This document shows positions 1-5,778 of a stretch of 12,686 bases of DNA, one piece after another. The position numbers were made by a program, and so were the translations under genes. The notes below the pieces were generated by a model. The model made no database searches, had not been told where the DNA came from, and saw nothing but the letters and a program-made list of their open reading frames with translations. This DNA comes from Desulfobia sp. (GTDB taxonomy: Bacteria; Desulfobacterota; Desulfobulbia; Desulfobulbales; SURF-16), in contig JAUWDC010000008.1 in the NCBI GenBank assembly GCA_030608985.1, positions 1 through 12,686 on the forward strand, given 5' to 3'. Every line of letters begins with the position of its first letter. The first letter of the stretch is position 1.

Positions 1-88
1 AAATTTCGCTCACGCTGTTATTCTGTTTGTTTAACAGTAAGTTTGTGGATGCTATATATGGAATATAACTGTTTGGAGTTACGATATT
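1..88. other. Spacer upstream of rplV, no gene seen
   Basis: These bases do not continue a recognisable S19 C-terminus in any frame, so they are probably the rpsS-rplV spacer. A small CTGTT/AACAG stem (23-27 with 33-37) is present, and AACAGT (33-38) can also pair with ACTGTT (68-73) just before the rplV ribosome-binding site. These stems are short and may be chance. Confidence 0.4.
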
Positions 89-421
89 ATGGAAGCTAAG
101 TCCGTTGCAAAAAATATTCGGATTTCGCCACAAAAGGCACGATTGGTTGCGGATCTGATAAGAGGCAATAATGTTGAATCGGCTATCACCACTTTGCGGT
201 TCATGCCTAAAAAAGCGGCTCGTATTATTCGTAAACTCATAGAGTCAGCCGTTGCAAATGCGAATCAGAATGAGGCTATTGACGTTGATACTCTTTACAT
301 AAAGAAGGTCTACGTTGACGGTGGCCCGATGTTGAAGCGAATTCGGCCTCGCGCCATGGGGCGAGCATCTCGTATTTTGAAAAGATCAAGCCACATTACC
401 GTTGTACTTGACGAAGCATAA
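89..421 (+). CDS. rplV: 50S ribosomal protein L22
   Basis: L22 binds 23S rRNA during early 50S assembly, and its long beta-hairpin lines the peptide exit tunnel. The 110-residue product has the usual family length and opens with the typical [20 protein letters not shown] block (residues 7-26). The tunnel hairpin lies at about residues 74-104, including the [13 protein letters not shown] stretch. The start is an ATG with a GGAG at 75-78, ten bases upstream. It is the first complete gene in the window; in the usual S10 operon order rpsS would lie just outside the left edge. An 81-base gap separates it from rpsC. Nothing in the protein is unusual. The identification is secure from sequence and context. 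Confidence 0.98.
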   Translation: MEAKSVAKNIRISPQKARLVADLIRGNNVESAITTLRFMPKKAARIIRKLIESAVANANQNEAIDVDTLYIKKVYVDGGPMLKRIRPRAMGRASRILKRSSHITVVLDEA

Positions 422-502
422 AGTTTCTAAAAGTAATTATATAACATTCTGTACACTTTGTTCAATTTCGAACATTTTATAAACTAATGATGGAGGAAGG
501 TT

Positions 503-1150
503 TTGGGCCAGAAAGTCAATCCGATAAGTTTACGGCTTAATATCGTCCGTACATGGGAATCTACCTGGTACGCAGATCGTGATTATTCTAAATTTCTTAT
601 TGAAGATCAGAAGATTAAGAAATTTTTGAAAAAAAGGCTATATCATGCCGGTATATCAAAAATTAATATTTCTCGAACTGGTGAAAAGATAAAGCTAAAA
701 CTCCACACCGCAAGGCCTGGTATTGTCATTGGTAAAAAGGGTGCAGAGATTGAGGCGCTGAAAAAAGAGCTTGATAAATTAACTAATCGCCAGTGTACTG
801 TTGATATTCAAGAAGTAAGAAGACCAGAGGCGGATGCACAGCTTGTTGCCGAAAATGTAGCATTGCAGCTCGAAAGGAGAATTGCCTTCCGCCGTGCTAT
901 GAAAAAGGCAGTCAATATCGCCTTGAAGTTCGGTGCAAAAGGTATTAAGATATCCTGTTCCGGTCGCCTCGGGGGCGCTGAAATGGCTAGAAGAGAATGG
1001 ACGCGGGAAGGACGTGTACCTCTTCATACACTTCGAGCAGATATTGATTATGGCTTTGCCGAATCAAAAACCACCTACGGAATTATTGGAGTAAAGGTCT
1101 GGATATTTAAAGGTGAAGTACTGTCTGACTCCGAGATGGGTAAAGAATAA
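503..1150 (+). CDS. rpsC: 30S ribosomal protein S3
   Basis: S3 sits at the mRNA entry side of the 30S head and contributes to the ribosome's mRNA helicase activity. At 215 residues it is close to the usual bacterial length. It starts with the classic MGQKVNP, has a KH domain with a GKKG loop at residues 77-80, the basic FRRAMKKA helix around 129-136 (the region of the E. coli helicase residues), and the SGRLGGAE motif at 153-160, ending with the conserved [15 protein letters not shown] block. The start codon is TTG: a GGAGG at 492-496 is well placed, and the protein would lose its conserved N-terminus with any later start. It lies between rplV and rplP as in most bacteria. Confidence 0.98.
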   Translation: MGQKVNPISLRLNIVRTWESTWYADRDYSKFLIEDQKIKKFLKKRLYHAGISKINISRTGEKIKLKLHTARPGIVIGKKGAEIEALKKELDKLTNRQCTVDIQEVRRPEADAQLVAENVALQLERRIAFRRAMKKAVNIALKFGAKGIKISCSGRLGGAEMARREWTREGRVPLHTLRADIDYGFAESKTTYGIIGVKVWIFKGEVLSDSEMGKE

Positions 1151-1219
1151 AGCAGAGTGCTTCTCTTTCTATATATAAGCGGTCTAGAGTCAGGGTAACT
1201 ATAAATAAGGTCGGAAATA

Positions 1220-1636
1220 ATGCTTAGTCCAAAGAAAGTTAAACATAGAAAGCAGATGAAGGGTCGAATGCGAGGAGCTGCCTTTAGGGGTTCATCCATT
1301 GAATTCGGAGAGTATGCCCTTAAAGCCTTAGAATGTGGAAGAATGACTTCTCAACAGATTGAGGCGGCCCGTATTGCCATTAATAGAACAATTAAACGTG
1401 GCGGTAAAATGTGGATTCGTGTCTTTCCTGATAAACCTATCACCAAGAAGGCTGCAGAAACAAGGATGGGTAAAGGAAAAGGAAGTCCGGAATCCTGGGT
1501 TGCACCAATCAAACGTGGGAGAATCCTTTATGAGTTAAGAGGGGTAGACGAGGATCTGGCCAAAAAGGCCTTGACCTTGGCCGGTAACAAACTGCCTTTT
1601 GCAACTAAAGTTATTTCAAAGGAAAGTACATTATGA
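1220..1636 (+). CDS. rplP: 50S ribosomal protein L16
   Basis: L16 is a late-assembling 50S protein near the A-site tRNA and the peptidyl transferase centre. The 138-residue product matches the family length and carries the hallmark basic N-terminus ([16 protein letters not shown]), the [10 protein letters not shown] helix near residues 47-56, and the conserved [10 protein letters not shown] loop at 82-91. R82 corresponds to the arginine hydroxylated in E. coli L16; whether that happens here cannot be read from sequence. The ATG has only a weak Shine-Dalgarno (GGTCGG near 1209-1214). Its last four bases overlap the rpmC start (ATGA), so the two genes are probably translationally coupled. Confidence 0.98.
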   Translation: MLSPKKVKHRKQMKGRMRGAAFRGSSIEFGEYALKALECGRMTSQQIEAARIAINRTIKRGGKMWIRVFPDKPITKKAAETRMGKGKGSPESWVAPIKRGRILYELRGVDEDLAKKALTLAGNKLPFATKVISKESTL

Positions 1637-1830
1637 AGGTTCAAGAATTACGCGAGAAAAGCATTGAGGACCTGCAAGGTACCGCATCAGATATTGCTGA
1701 AGAAATATGTAAACTTAAGTTTCAGCATGGTATTCGTCCACTTGAAAATACAGCAAGATTTACAGTATTAAAAAAAGATATTGCCAGGATAAAAACTGTT
1801 ATTAGTGAGAAGTCTAAGGCAAACAACTAA
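1633..1830 (+). CDS. rpmC: 50S ribosomal protein L29
   Basis: L29 is a small helical-hairpin protein on the solvent side of the 50S subunit near the tunnel exit, next to L23, where signal recognition particle and trigger factor dock. The 65-residue product has the expected length and pattern: an [10 protein letters not shown] start, then [29 protein letters not shown], a two-helix arrangement with the conserved Q-x-G turn. The ATG overlaps the rplP stop by four bases and has AGGA at about 1619-1622 inside rplP as ribosome-binding site. A 77-base gap without recognisable coding content follows before rpsQ. Confidence 0.97.
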   Translation: MKVQELREKSIEDLQGTASDIAEEICKLKFQHGIRPLENTARFTVLKKDIARIKTVISEKSKANN

Positions 1831-1907
1831 TACACGCTGGTTGCGAATTTTAAAGTTCATATCACTTACAATAAATTGCAGTAGGCTGGAGACCGTCAGG
1901 GAAATAG

Positions 1908-2168
1908 ATGGAGAACGTAAAGAAGAATAAAAAAACAAAAGTTGGTGTTGTTGTCAGCGACAAGATGGACAAGACTATTGTTGTGAAGACAGAAAGGCTG
2001 GTAGCTCATAAATTGTATGGTAAATACCTCCGCCGTCATGCCAAATATATGGCTGATGACCCAGAGAGTCTCTGCAAAATAGGGGATCGGGTGCTTATCG
2101 AGGAATGCCGACCACTGAGCCGAAGAAAACGCTGGCGTTTACGAGAAGTTATAGAAAAAGCAGTCTGA
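1908..2168 (+). CDS. rpsQ: 30S ribosomal protein S17
   Basis: S17 is a primary binder of 16S rRNA in the 30S body and has an OB-fold. The 86-residue protein has the family signature [20 protein letters not shown] near residues 11-30, the [17 protein letters not shown] segment, and the [21 protein letters not shown] block that carries most of the conserved rRNA-contacting residues. The ATG is preceded by AGGG at about 1898-1901. It is the last gene of the classical S10 operon. The 155-base gap that follows, with a hairpin and a strong -10 box, supports an operon boundary here as in E. coli. Confidence 0.98.
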   Translation: MENVKKNKKTKVGVVVSDKMDKTIVVKTERLVAHKLYGKYLRRHAKYMADDPESLCKIGDRVLIEECRPLSRRKRWRLREVIEKAV

Positions 2169-2181
2169 TTTTCTGATATAT

Positions 2182-2249
2182 AGATCCTTCTCCTAGTGTA
2201 ATTTTTTTGATACACGCTTGCCAAAATTCTGCAGGGAAGAGAAGGGTTT
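2182..2249. other. Long imperfect hairpin between rpsQ and rplN
   Basis: Bases 2182-2192 (AGATCCTTCTC) can pair with 2239-2249 (GAGAAGGGTTT) in 11 pairs, two of them G-U. The large loop holds a second, smaller hairpin: GTGTA at 2196-2200 with TACAC at 2211-2215. The outer stem runs into a TTTT followed shortly by a second T-rich run at 2258-2263. It might act as a weak terminator or attenuator at the end of the S10 operon. The loop is large for an intrinsic terminator, so this is inference. Confidence 0.35.
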
Positions 2250-2277
2250 TAAAGCTGTTTTTTGTCAGACATATAAT
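2248..2277 (+). promoter_or_regulatory. Candidate spc operon promoter
   Basis: A perfect sigma70-type -10 box TATAAT lies at 2272-2277, with TTTAAA at 2248-2253 as a 4-of-6 match to the -35 box and an 18-base spacer. The predicted start near 2284 would leave a leader of about 40 bases before rplN. E. coli has its spc promoter in the same gap, between rpsQ and rplN, which raises the plausibility. No transcription data can be seen here, and AT-rich spacers produce -10 look-alikes. Confidence 0.45.
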
Positions 2278-2323
2278 TTAATGAGGACAACTCAACAGGG
2301 TATGTTGGGAAGTTGGTGATAAG

Positions 2324-2692
2324 ATGATACAAACTGAAACCGTACTGAATGTGGCAGATAACTCTGGAGCAAAAAAAGTTTTATGTATCAGGGTGTTGGG
2401 CGGCACAAGGCGAAGATATGCCAGCATTGGCGATATAATCGTTGTAACAGTCAAGGAAGCGATTCCACACGCGAAAGTCAAAAAAGGCGAAGTGTTAAGG
2501 GCGGTTATTGTCAGAACAGCAAAAGAAATCAAACGTATGGACGATACAGCAGTAAAATTTGATGAAAATTCAGCTGTTTTATTGACTGCCAGTGGCGAGC
2601 CCATGGGAACACGAATTTTTGGTCCTGTTGCCCGTGAATTGAGAGCGAAAGGGTATATGAAAATCGTTTCACTTGCTCCTGAAGTATTATAA
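2324..2692 (+). CDS. rplN: 50S ribosomal protein L14
   Basis: L14 forms part of an intersubunit bridge on the 50S side, close to L19, and binds 23S rRNA. The product is exactly the typical 122 residues. It begins [19 protein letters not shown], carries the conserved [18 protein letters not shown] stretch at residues 29-46, and ends with the [20 protein letters not shown] block. The ATG has a weak purine-rich upstream region (GGTGATAAG), not a strong Shine-Dalgarno. It is the first gene of the classical spc operon and lies about 40 bases downstream of a predicted transcription start. Confidence 0.98.
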   Translation: MIQTETVLNVADNSGAKKVLCIRVLGGTRRRYASIGDIIVVTVKEAIPHAKVKKGEVLRAVIVRTAKEIKRMDDTAVKFDENSAVLLTASGEPMGTRIFGPVARELRAKGYMKIVSLAPEVL

Positions 2693-2761
2693 TTCAATTC
2701 CTCAAGCTTTTTTTCCAAGGGTTAAGAAAGACAGCAGAGAGTTTTGTAAGAGGTAAAAAAA

Positions 2762-3097
2762 ATGAAAGCTGGAACAACGTATATGAAACTCAACGATAAA
2801 GTTGAAGTTATCAGTGGAAAAGATAAAGGCAGAGTTGGGAAGATTATTAAGGTATATCCAAAACTGAATAAAGCTAAAGTCGAAAAAATTAATATGATGA
2901 AGCGCCACACTAAACCGAGCGCTCAAAATCAGCAGGGCGGAATTTTTGAAATGGAAGCTGCCATCAATATTTCGAACTTGATGCTGATTTGTTCCAAATG
3001 TACCAAAACAGTACGTATCAAAAAAGAAATTTTAGAAGATGGTACAAAAGTCCGCGTCTGTAAAAAGTGTGGCGAAACAATAGAACCCAGCGCGTGA
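2762..3097 (+). CDS. rplX: 50S ribosomal protein L24, zinc-ribbon type
   Basis: L24 is an assembly-initiating 23S rRNA binder at the tunnel exit. The N-terminal KOW-type region is clear ([16 protein letters not shown] at about residues 13-28), as is the [22 protein letters not shown] block. The C-terminal part carries two CxxC pairs, C77/C80 and C100/C103, spaced like a zinc ribbon; E. coli L24 lacks these cysteines, but many other phyla keep them. At 111 residues it is slightly long because of a seven-residue lead before a second in-frame ATG at 2783. The first ATG is preferred because GAGG at 2750-2753 sits eight bases upstream. Only 26 bases separate it from rplE. Confidence 0.97.
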   Translation: MKAGTTYMKLNDKVEVISGKDKGRVGKIIKVYPKLNKAKVEKINMMKRHTKPSAQNQQGGIFEMEAAINISNLMLICSKCTKTVRIKKEILEDGTKVRVCKKCGETIEPSA

Positions 3098-3123
3098 TCT
3101 GCTAGAGTTTTTTGGAGACAATA

Positions 3124-3663
3124 ATGGCTAAATTAGAAGAATATTATCATAAAGAATGTGTGCCTCAACTCTTGAAAGAGTTCGGATATAAGAACATCAT
3201 GGAGGTCCCGAAACTTGGTAAGATCGTATTGAATATGGGGCTCGGCGAGGCGGTTCAGAATCCTAAAATTGTTGAGGGAGCTGCTGCCGAACTTACAGCA
3301 ATTGCCGGTCAGAAAGCTGTGATTACGAAGGCGAAGAAATCAATAGCTACGTTCAAGCTTAGGGAAGGTATGCCTATTGGTTGCCGTGTTACCCTGCGGG
3401 GTGAAAGAATGTATGACTTTTATACAAAACTTGTGAATATTACCCTTCCAAGGGTTAGGGACTTCAGGGGTATAAACCCCAAAGGTTTCGACGGGAGAGG
3501 TAATTTTTCAATGGGTATCAAAGAGCATATCATCTTCCCTGAAATAGATTACGATAAAATTGATAAAATTAAAGGGTTTAACATCACAATTACTACAAGC
3601 GCAAAGAGTGATGACGAAGGAAGATTCCTTTTGAGAACCCTTGGCATGCCATTTAAAAAATAG
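3124..3663 (+). CDS. rplE: 50S ribosomal protein L5
   Basis: L5 binds 5S rRNA and helps place the central protuberance of the 50S subunit. From the ATG at 3124 the product is 179 residues, the same length as E. coli L5. It has the conserved [16 protein letters not shown] block near residues 28-43, the [25 protein letters not shown] region, the [10 protein letters not shown] motif, and ends [16 protein letters not shown] at 3112 would add four residues, but it overlaps the GGAG at 3114-3117 that is correctly spaced (six bases) for the ATG, so the ATG is chosen. In E. coli the S8 repressor binds mRNA around this gene start; I could not recognise that site here. Confidence 0.97.
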   Translation: MAKLEEYYHKECVPQLLKEFGYKNIMEVPKLGKIVLNMGLGEAVQNPKIVEGAAAELTAIAGQKAVITKAKKSIATFKLREGMPIGCRVTLRGERMYDFYTKLVNITLPRVRDFRGINPKGFDGRGNFSMGIKEHIIFPEIDYDKIDKIKGFNITITTSAKSDDEGRFLLRTLGMPFKK

Positions 3664-3682
3664 TTTATCCAGGAGGAACAGG

Positions 3683-3868
3683 TTGGCTAAGAAATCTTTA
3701 ATATCGAAGAGTCAGCGGAAAGCAAAATTTAAAGTTAGACAATATAATCGCTGTCCTCTTTGCGGAAGGCCTCGGGCTTTTATTCGTAAATTCGGTATCT
3801 GCAGATTGTGTTTTCGTAAACTTGCCTCTCAGGGTGAAGTTACTGGAGTTACTAAATCAAGCTGGTAA
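3683..3868 (+). CDS. rpsN: 30S ribosomal protein S14, short zinc-binding type (type Z)
   Basis: S14 is a late-binding 30S head protein. This is the short 61-residue form, not the roughly 100-residue zinc-free form of E. coli. A zinc knuckle is visible as C24-P-L-C27 and C40-R-L-C43, flanked by [13 protein letters not shown] and the usual C-terminal GVTKSSW. The start is a TTG at 3683: AGGAGG at 3671-3676 lies six bases upstream and the resulting [10 protein letters not shown]-terminus fits the family. Extending further upstream would run into the end of rplE. It follows rplE by 19 bases, the standard spc position. Confidence 0.97.
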   Translation: MAKKSLISKSQRKAKFKVRQYNRCPLCGRPRAFIRKFGICRLCFRKLASQGEVTGVTKSSW

Positions 3869-3893
3869 CAATTTTAAATATTGAATTTTCGTT

Positions 3894-3925
3894 TAATGGC
3901 ATACGATTTTGTAAGTATGCCGTTA
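3894..3925. other. Hairpin in the leader of rpsH
   Basis: TAATGGCATAC (3894-3904) pairs with GTATGCCGTTA (3915-3925) as an 11-pair stem with one G-U and a 10-base loop; the central seven pairs are perfect. No T-run follows (TTATAAG), so it does not look like an intrinsic terminator. It ends 20 bases before the rpsH Shine-Dalgarno (AAGGAG at 3946-3951). S8, the product of rpsH, is the spc operon repressor in E. coli, so an autoregulatory or mRNA-processing role is possible, but I did not recognise an S8-site consensus. Confidence 0.5.
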
Positions 3926-3958
3926 TTATAAGACAATAGCAGAATAAGGAGCAGTCAG

Positions 3959-4357
3959 ATGTCTATGAGTGACCCTCTGGCAGATATGCTGACCAGAATC
4001 AGAAACGCCTCGAAGGCAAATTATCCAAGTGTTGATATTCCTCTTTCCAAGGTGAAAAAGGGCATCGCAACTATCCTCAAGCAGGAAGGATACATTAATG
4101 ATTTTGCCATTATAGATGAAGGACCTCAGGGCGTGTTACGTGTCGATCTGAAATATGACCAGAATGATAAGGCAGTCATTACAGGAATAAATCGCGTCAG
4201 TAAACCAGGTCGAAGAATGTATACCCGATCAGACAGTATTCCTAAGGTGATGAGTGGACTTGGTGTGGCTATTTTGTCAACGTCCAACGGCGTTATGACA
4301 GATATACAGGCACGGAAACTTGGTGTAGGCGGCGAGATACTCTGCAAAGTGTGGTAG
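3959..4357 (+). CDS. rpsH: 30S ribosomal protein S8
   Basis: S8 is a primary 16S rRNA binder in the central domain and, in E. coli, the translational repressor of the spc operon. The 132-residue product has the conserved MSMSDPLADMLTRIRNA start, the KKGIATILKQEGYI helix, the KPGRRMYT loop, and the C-terminal GVMTDIQARKLGVGGEILCKVW block that forms much of the RNA-binding surface. The first ATG is used: AAGGAG at 3946-3951 is seven bases away, and MSM is the usual family start. It is preceded by a leader hairpin and followed by a 201-base spacer holding repeat elements, which is long for this operon. Confidence 0.98.
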   Translation: MSMSDPLADMLTRIRNASKANYPSVDIPLSKVKKGIATILKQEGYINDFAIIDEGPQGVLRVDLKYDQNDKAVITGINRVSKPGRRMYTRSDSIPKVMSGLGVAILSTSNGVMTDIQARKLGVGGEILCKVW

Positions 4358-4359
4358 TT

Positions 4360-4376
4360 CTCACCCCCCGAGTGAG
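4360..4376. other. Small GC-rich hairpin just after rpsH
   Basis: CTCAC at 4360-4364 pairs with GTGAG at 4372-4376 around a C-rich loop, three bases after the rpsH stop. A competing stem, CCCG at 4367-4370 with CGGG at 4377-4380, uses overlapping bases. There is a short CTATTTTC but no real T-run, so termination is doubtful. It lies immediately upstream of the inverted repeat element. Confidence 0.3.
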
Positions 4377-4380
4377 CGGG

Positions 4381-4411
4381 ACTATTTTCAGTACCCCCTT
4401 GAGGGGTATAA
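4381..4411 (+). repeat. 31-base hairpin repeat, copy A
   Basis: This stretch matches the reverse complement of 5528-5558 at 29 of 31 positions. The 20-base core GTACCCCCTTGAGGGGTATA is identical. The core is itself a hairpin: TACCCC (4392-4397) with GGGGTA (4403-4408) and loop CTTGA. Because the flanks also match only in inverted orientation, the two copies are true inverted repeats and not just similar palindromes. They flank rplF and rplR. I do not recognise the family. Confidence 0.85.
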
Positions 4412-4426
4412 GCGCCTTAACAGTAG
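4408..4426 (+). repeat. 19-base repeat (AAGMGCCTTAACAGT core), copy A
   Basis: ATAAGCGCCTTAACAGTAG matches the reverse complement of 5602-5620 at 18 of 19 positions. It directly abuts and overlaps the 31-base element here, whereas in the second gap the two elements lie 43 bases apart. A degenerate third copy, AAGAGCGTAACAGT, lies at 4507-4520. Part of the element (AACAGT, 4419-4424) also forms a 6-pair stem with ACTGTT at 4432-4437, followed by TTTTATTT. Confidence 0.75.
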
Positions 4427-4495
4427 GTGTAACTGTTTTATTTCAAAAGTAATTTTGTTATTTCTTGTTGTTTTTATACAAAATAAGCTGTAGGG

Positions 4496-4520
4496 CGCTC
4501 AATTTCAAGAGCGTAACAGT
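4496..4520 (+). repeat. Hairpin with degenerate third copy of the 19-base repeat
   Basis: CGCTC at 4496-4500 pairs with GAGCG at 4509-4513 across an eight-base loop. The 3' arm is part of AAGAGCGTAACAGT (4507-4520), which differs from the AAGAGCCTTAACAGT seen (inverted) at 5604-5618 by one substitution and one missing base. It is 38 bases upstream of the rplF start. The relation to the repeat is suggestive at this length, not certain. Confidence 0.4.
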
Positions 4521-4558
4521 CGAGAAAGTTATTAGCAGTTAGCTAGTGGAGAGTACAC

Positions 4559-5098
4559 ATGTCCAGGATAGGTAATCAACCAATAATAGTTCCATCTGCC
4601 GTTAAGGTCGAAATAAATGGAACTCATGTAAAAGTTATAGGACCGAAAGGTACTTTGGAGCGTGTTATTCGCCCTGAAATTGAACTTGAGCAGGCAGATG
4701 GGATTATCAAGGTGAAATGTCTTGATAACAGTAAGCGCACTCGTGCTTTCAGCGGTCTCACCCGTACACTTGTCAACAATATGATTGTTGGTACTGAAAC
4801 TATGTTTCAGAAAAAATTAGTGATTGAGGGTGTTGGCTACAAGGCAGATATACAGGGCAATTCATTAACTTTAAATGTTGGATACTCTAATCCTGTAATT
4901 TTTCAAATACCTGATGGTGTGTCTGGATCGGTGGATAAGGCCAATGCAATAACTCTTGAATCCATTGATAAAGAGAAGGTTGGACTGACAGCTGCTAACA
5001 TTCGAAGTGTTAGAAAACCAGAACCTTATAAAGGGAAAGGTATTCGATACGTAGATGAGCATATAGTGAGAAAAGCTGGGAAGACCGTAGCAAAATAA
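4559..5098 (+). CDS. rplF: 50S ribosomal protein L6
   Basis: L6 is a two-domain 23S rRNA binder near the factor-binding site at the base of the L7/L12 stalk. At 179 residues it has the family length. It opens MSRIGNQPIIVPSAVKVEI, shows the KVIGPKGTLER motif of the first domain and the LVIEGVGYKADIQG junction near residues 89-102, and ends with the L6 signature PEPYKGKGIRYVDE around residues 154-167. The ATG follows GGAG (4548-4551) at a seven-base spacing. It is separated from rpsH by 201 bases with inverted repeats, but from rplR by only 37, so rplF and rplR form a tight pair between two long repeat-bearing spacers. Confidence 0.98.
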   Translation: MSRIGNQPIIVPSAVKVEINGTHVKVIGPKGTLERVIRPEIELEQADGIIKVKCLDNSKRTRAFSGLTRTLVNNMIVGTETMFQKKLVIEGVGYKADIQGNSLTLNVGYSNPVIFQIPDGVSGSVDKANAITLESIDKEKVGLTAANIRSVRKPEPYKGKGIRYVDEHIVRKAGKTVAK

Positions 5099-5135
5099 AT
5101 AACAACCAACGTTAGTAGATTATAAGGCAAAAAAA

Positions 5136-5501
5136 ATGGCGAAAACAAATCCAAAAACAGTCGCTAGAAAAAAACGGGTGAAACGGATAAGAAAAGCACT
5201 CTCTGGTACACCCGAAAGACCACGTCTTCGAGTATTTAAGAGTAATAAGCATATCTATGCACAAATAATAGATGACGTAGCTGGACATACTCTCGTTGCT
5301 ATGTCAACTCAGGACAAATCATTGGGTGAAGAGACATTCAAAGGGAAAATTTCCAAGGCTGAAAAGGTTGGAGAATTACTTGCCCAGAAAGGAAAAGCCC
5401 AGGGGATAACCACAGTGGTTTTCGATCGCGGCGGATACAGGTATCATGGTCGTGTCAAAGCCCTTTCCGAAGGCGCAAGAAAAGGCGGCTTGGATTTTTA
5501 G
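5136..5501 (+). CDS. rplR: 50S ribosomal protein L18
   Basis: L18 binds 5S rRNA with L5 in the central protuberance. The 121-residue product has the expected basic N-terminus ([22 protein letters not shown]), then [16 protein letters not shown], and the strongly conserved [28 protein letters not shown] ending. The ATG has AAGG at about 5125-5128 upstream. It is closely coupled to rplF and is followed by a 277-base spacer before rpsE, the longest gap in the window and one that is usually only a few bases to tens of bases in other bacteria. The stop codon overlaps AGAGCCTTA (5500-5508), a partial copy of the spacer repeat. Confidence 0.98.
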   Translation: MAKTNPKTVARKKRVKRIRKALSGTPERPRLRVFKSNKHIYAQIIDDVAGHTLVAMSTQDKSLGEETFKGKISKAEKVGELLAQKGKAQGITTVVFDRGGYRYHGRVKALSEGARKGGLDF

Positions 5502-5506
5502 AGCCT

Positions 5507-5532
5507 TATAAATAATTTTCGTGTTATTTATA
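5507..5532. other. AT-rich hairpin just after rplR
   Basis: TATAAATAA at 5507-5515 pairs perfectly with TTATTTATA at 5524-5532 (nine pairs, eight-base loop). The last two bases overlap the first pairs of the CCCC/GGGG hairpin in the adjacent repeat (5531-5547), so the two stems compete at their edges or stack. No T-run follows, so it is not a clear terminator. Confidence 0.45.
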
Positions 5533-5558
5533 CCCCTCAAGGGGGTACTAAAAAGAGT
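5528..5558 (-). repeat. 31-base hairpin repeat, copy B (inverted)
   Basis: This is the inverted partner of 4381-4411, with 29 of 31 bases matching after reverse complementing; the mismatches lie in the flank and not in the hairpin. On the + strand the hairpin reads TACCCC (5531-5536), loop TCAAG, GGGGTA (5542-5547). In a transcript spanning both copies, the two could also pair with each other across rplF and rplR. Confidence 0.85.
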
Positions 5559-5601
5559 GGCAATAAATTAAAAAATTATAATAAAGTCAAAAGATTAGAG
5601 T

Positions 5602-5620
5602 CTACTGTTAAGGCTCTTAT
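5602..5620 (-). repeat. 19-base repeat, copy B (inverted)
   Basis: The reverse complement reads ATAAGAGCCTTAACAGTAG and matches 4408-4426 at 18 of 19 positions. Its AAGGCTCT part can pair with AGAGCCTT just after rplR (the full stem is 5500-5508 with 5609-5617, nine pairs) or locally with AGAGTC at 5597-5602, so two mutually exclusive folds are possible. Confidence 0.75.
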
Positions 5621-5719
5621 CCCTAAAACATTAATATCTTTTCCAGTTTATCTGGGTTAGAGAAGAAAAATTAATTCCTTCATTCGGTAATAGATAGTTT
5701 AAAGGCTCTCATCGGCTAA
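5610..5719 (+). repeat. Short direct repeats AAGGCTCTYATC in the rplR-rpsE spacer
   Basis: AAGGCTCTTATCCCTAA (5610-5626) and AAGGCTCTCATCGGCTAA (5702-5719) agree except for one transition and a short CC/GGC difference. Both contain the AAGGCTCT that is the complement of AGAGCCTT at 5500-5507. They could be degraded copies of one element. The remaining 5627-5701 is AT-rich and I see nothing else in it. Confidence 0.45.
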
Positions 5720-5778
5720 TAATAAACTCAAGACCGACTGGCGTAACGCAAAAAAACATAATAAAACAGGAGAACACA

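Noticed and set aside
31..73. TTAACAGTA near the left edge as another copy of the spacer repeat
   Set aside because: Only nine bases match the 19-mer, and the AAGAGCC part is missing. Not enough to call a copy.
459..474. TGTTC/GAACA stem between rplV and rpsC
   Set aside because: Five pairs only, no T-run and no link to the start of rpsC. Expected by chance.
1831..2218. TACACGCT occurs in both the rpmC-rpsQ and rpsQ-rplN spacers
   Set aside because: Only eight bases are shared, with weak similarity around them. This can occur by chance in AT-rich spacers.
2278..2718. Long open frame on the - strand across rplN
   Set aside because: It mirrors a strongly conserved ribosomal gene, has no ribosome-binding site or family resemblance, and is best explained as a shadow of codon bias. 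The same holds for the other opposite-strand frames over rplO, secY and rpoA.
3112..3123. Upstream TTG start for rplE
   Set aside because: It overlaps the Shine-Dalgarno of the ATG at 3124 and adds residues not seen in the family.
3467..3482. GGGGTATAAACCCC in rplE resembles the end of the spacer hairpin repeat
   Set aside because: It lies in a conserved coding stretch (RGINPKG) and only nine or ten bases match, so the codons explain it.
4455..4482. TTGTTA with TACAAA as a promoter for rplF
   Set aside because: Both boxes are 4 of 6 matches at a 16-base spacing in very AT-rich DNA. Too weak to annotate.
5577..5582. TATAAT in the rplR-rpsE spacer as a promoter
   Set aside because: No -35-like hexamer at 16 to 18 bases upstream, and the region is a run of A and T that gives such matches easily.
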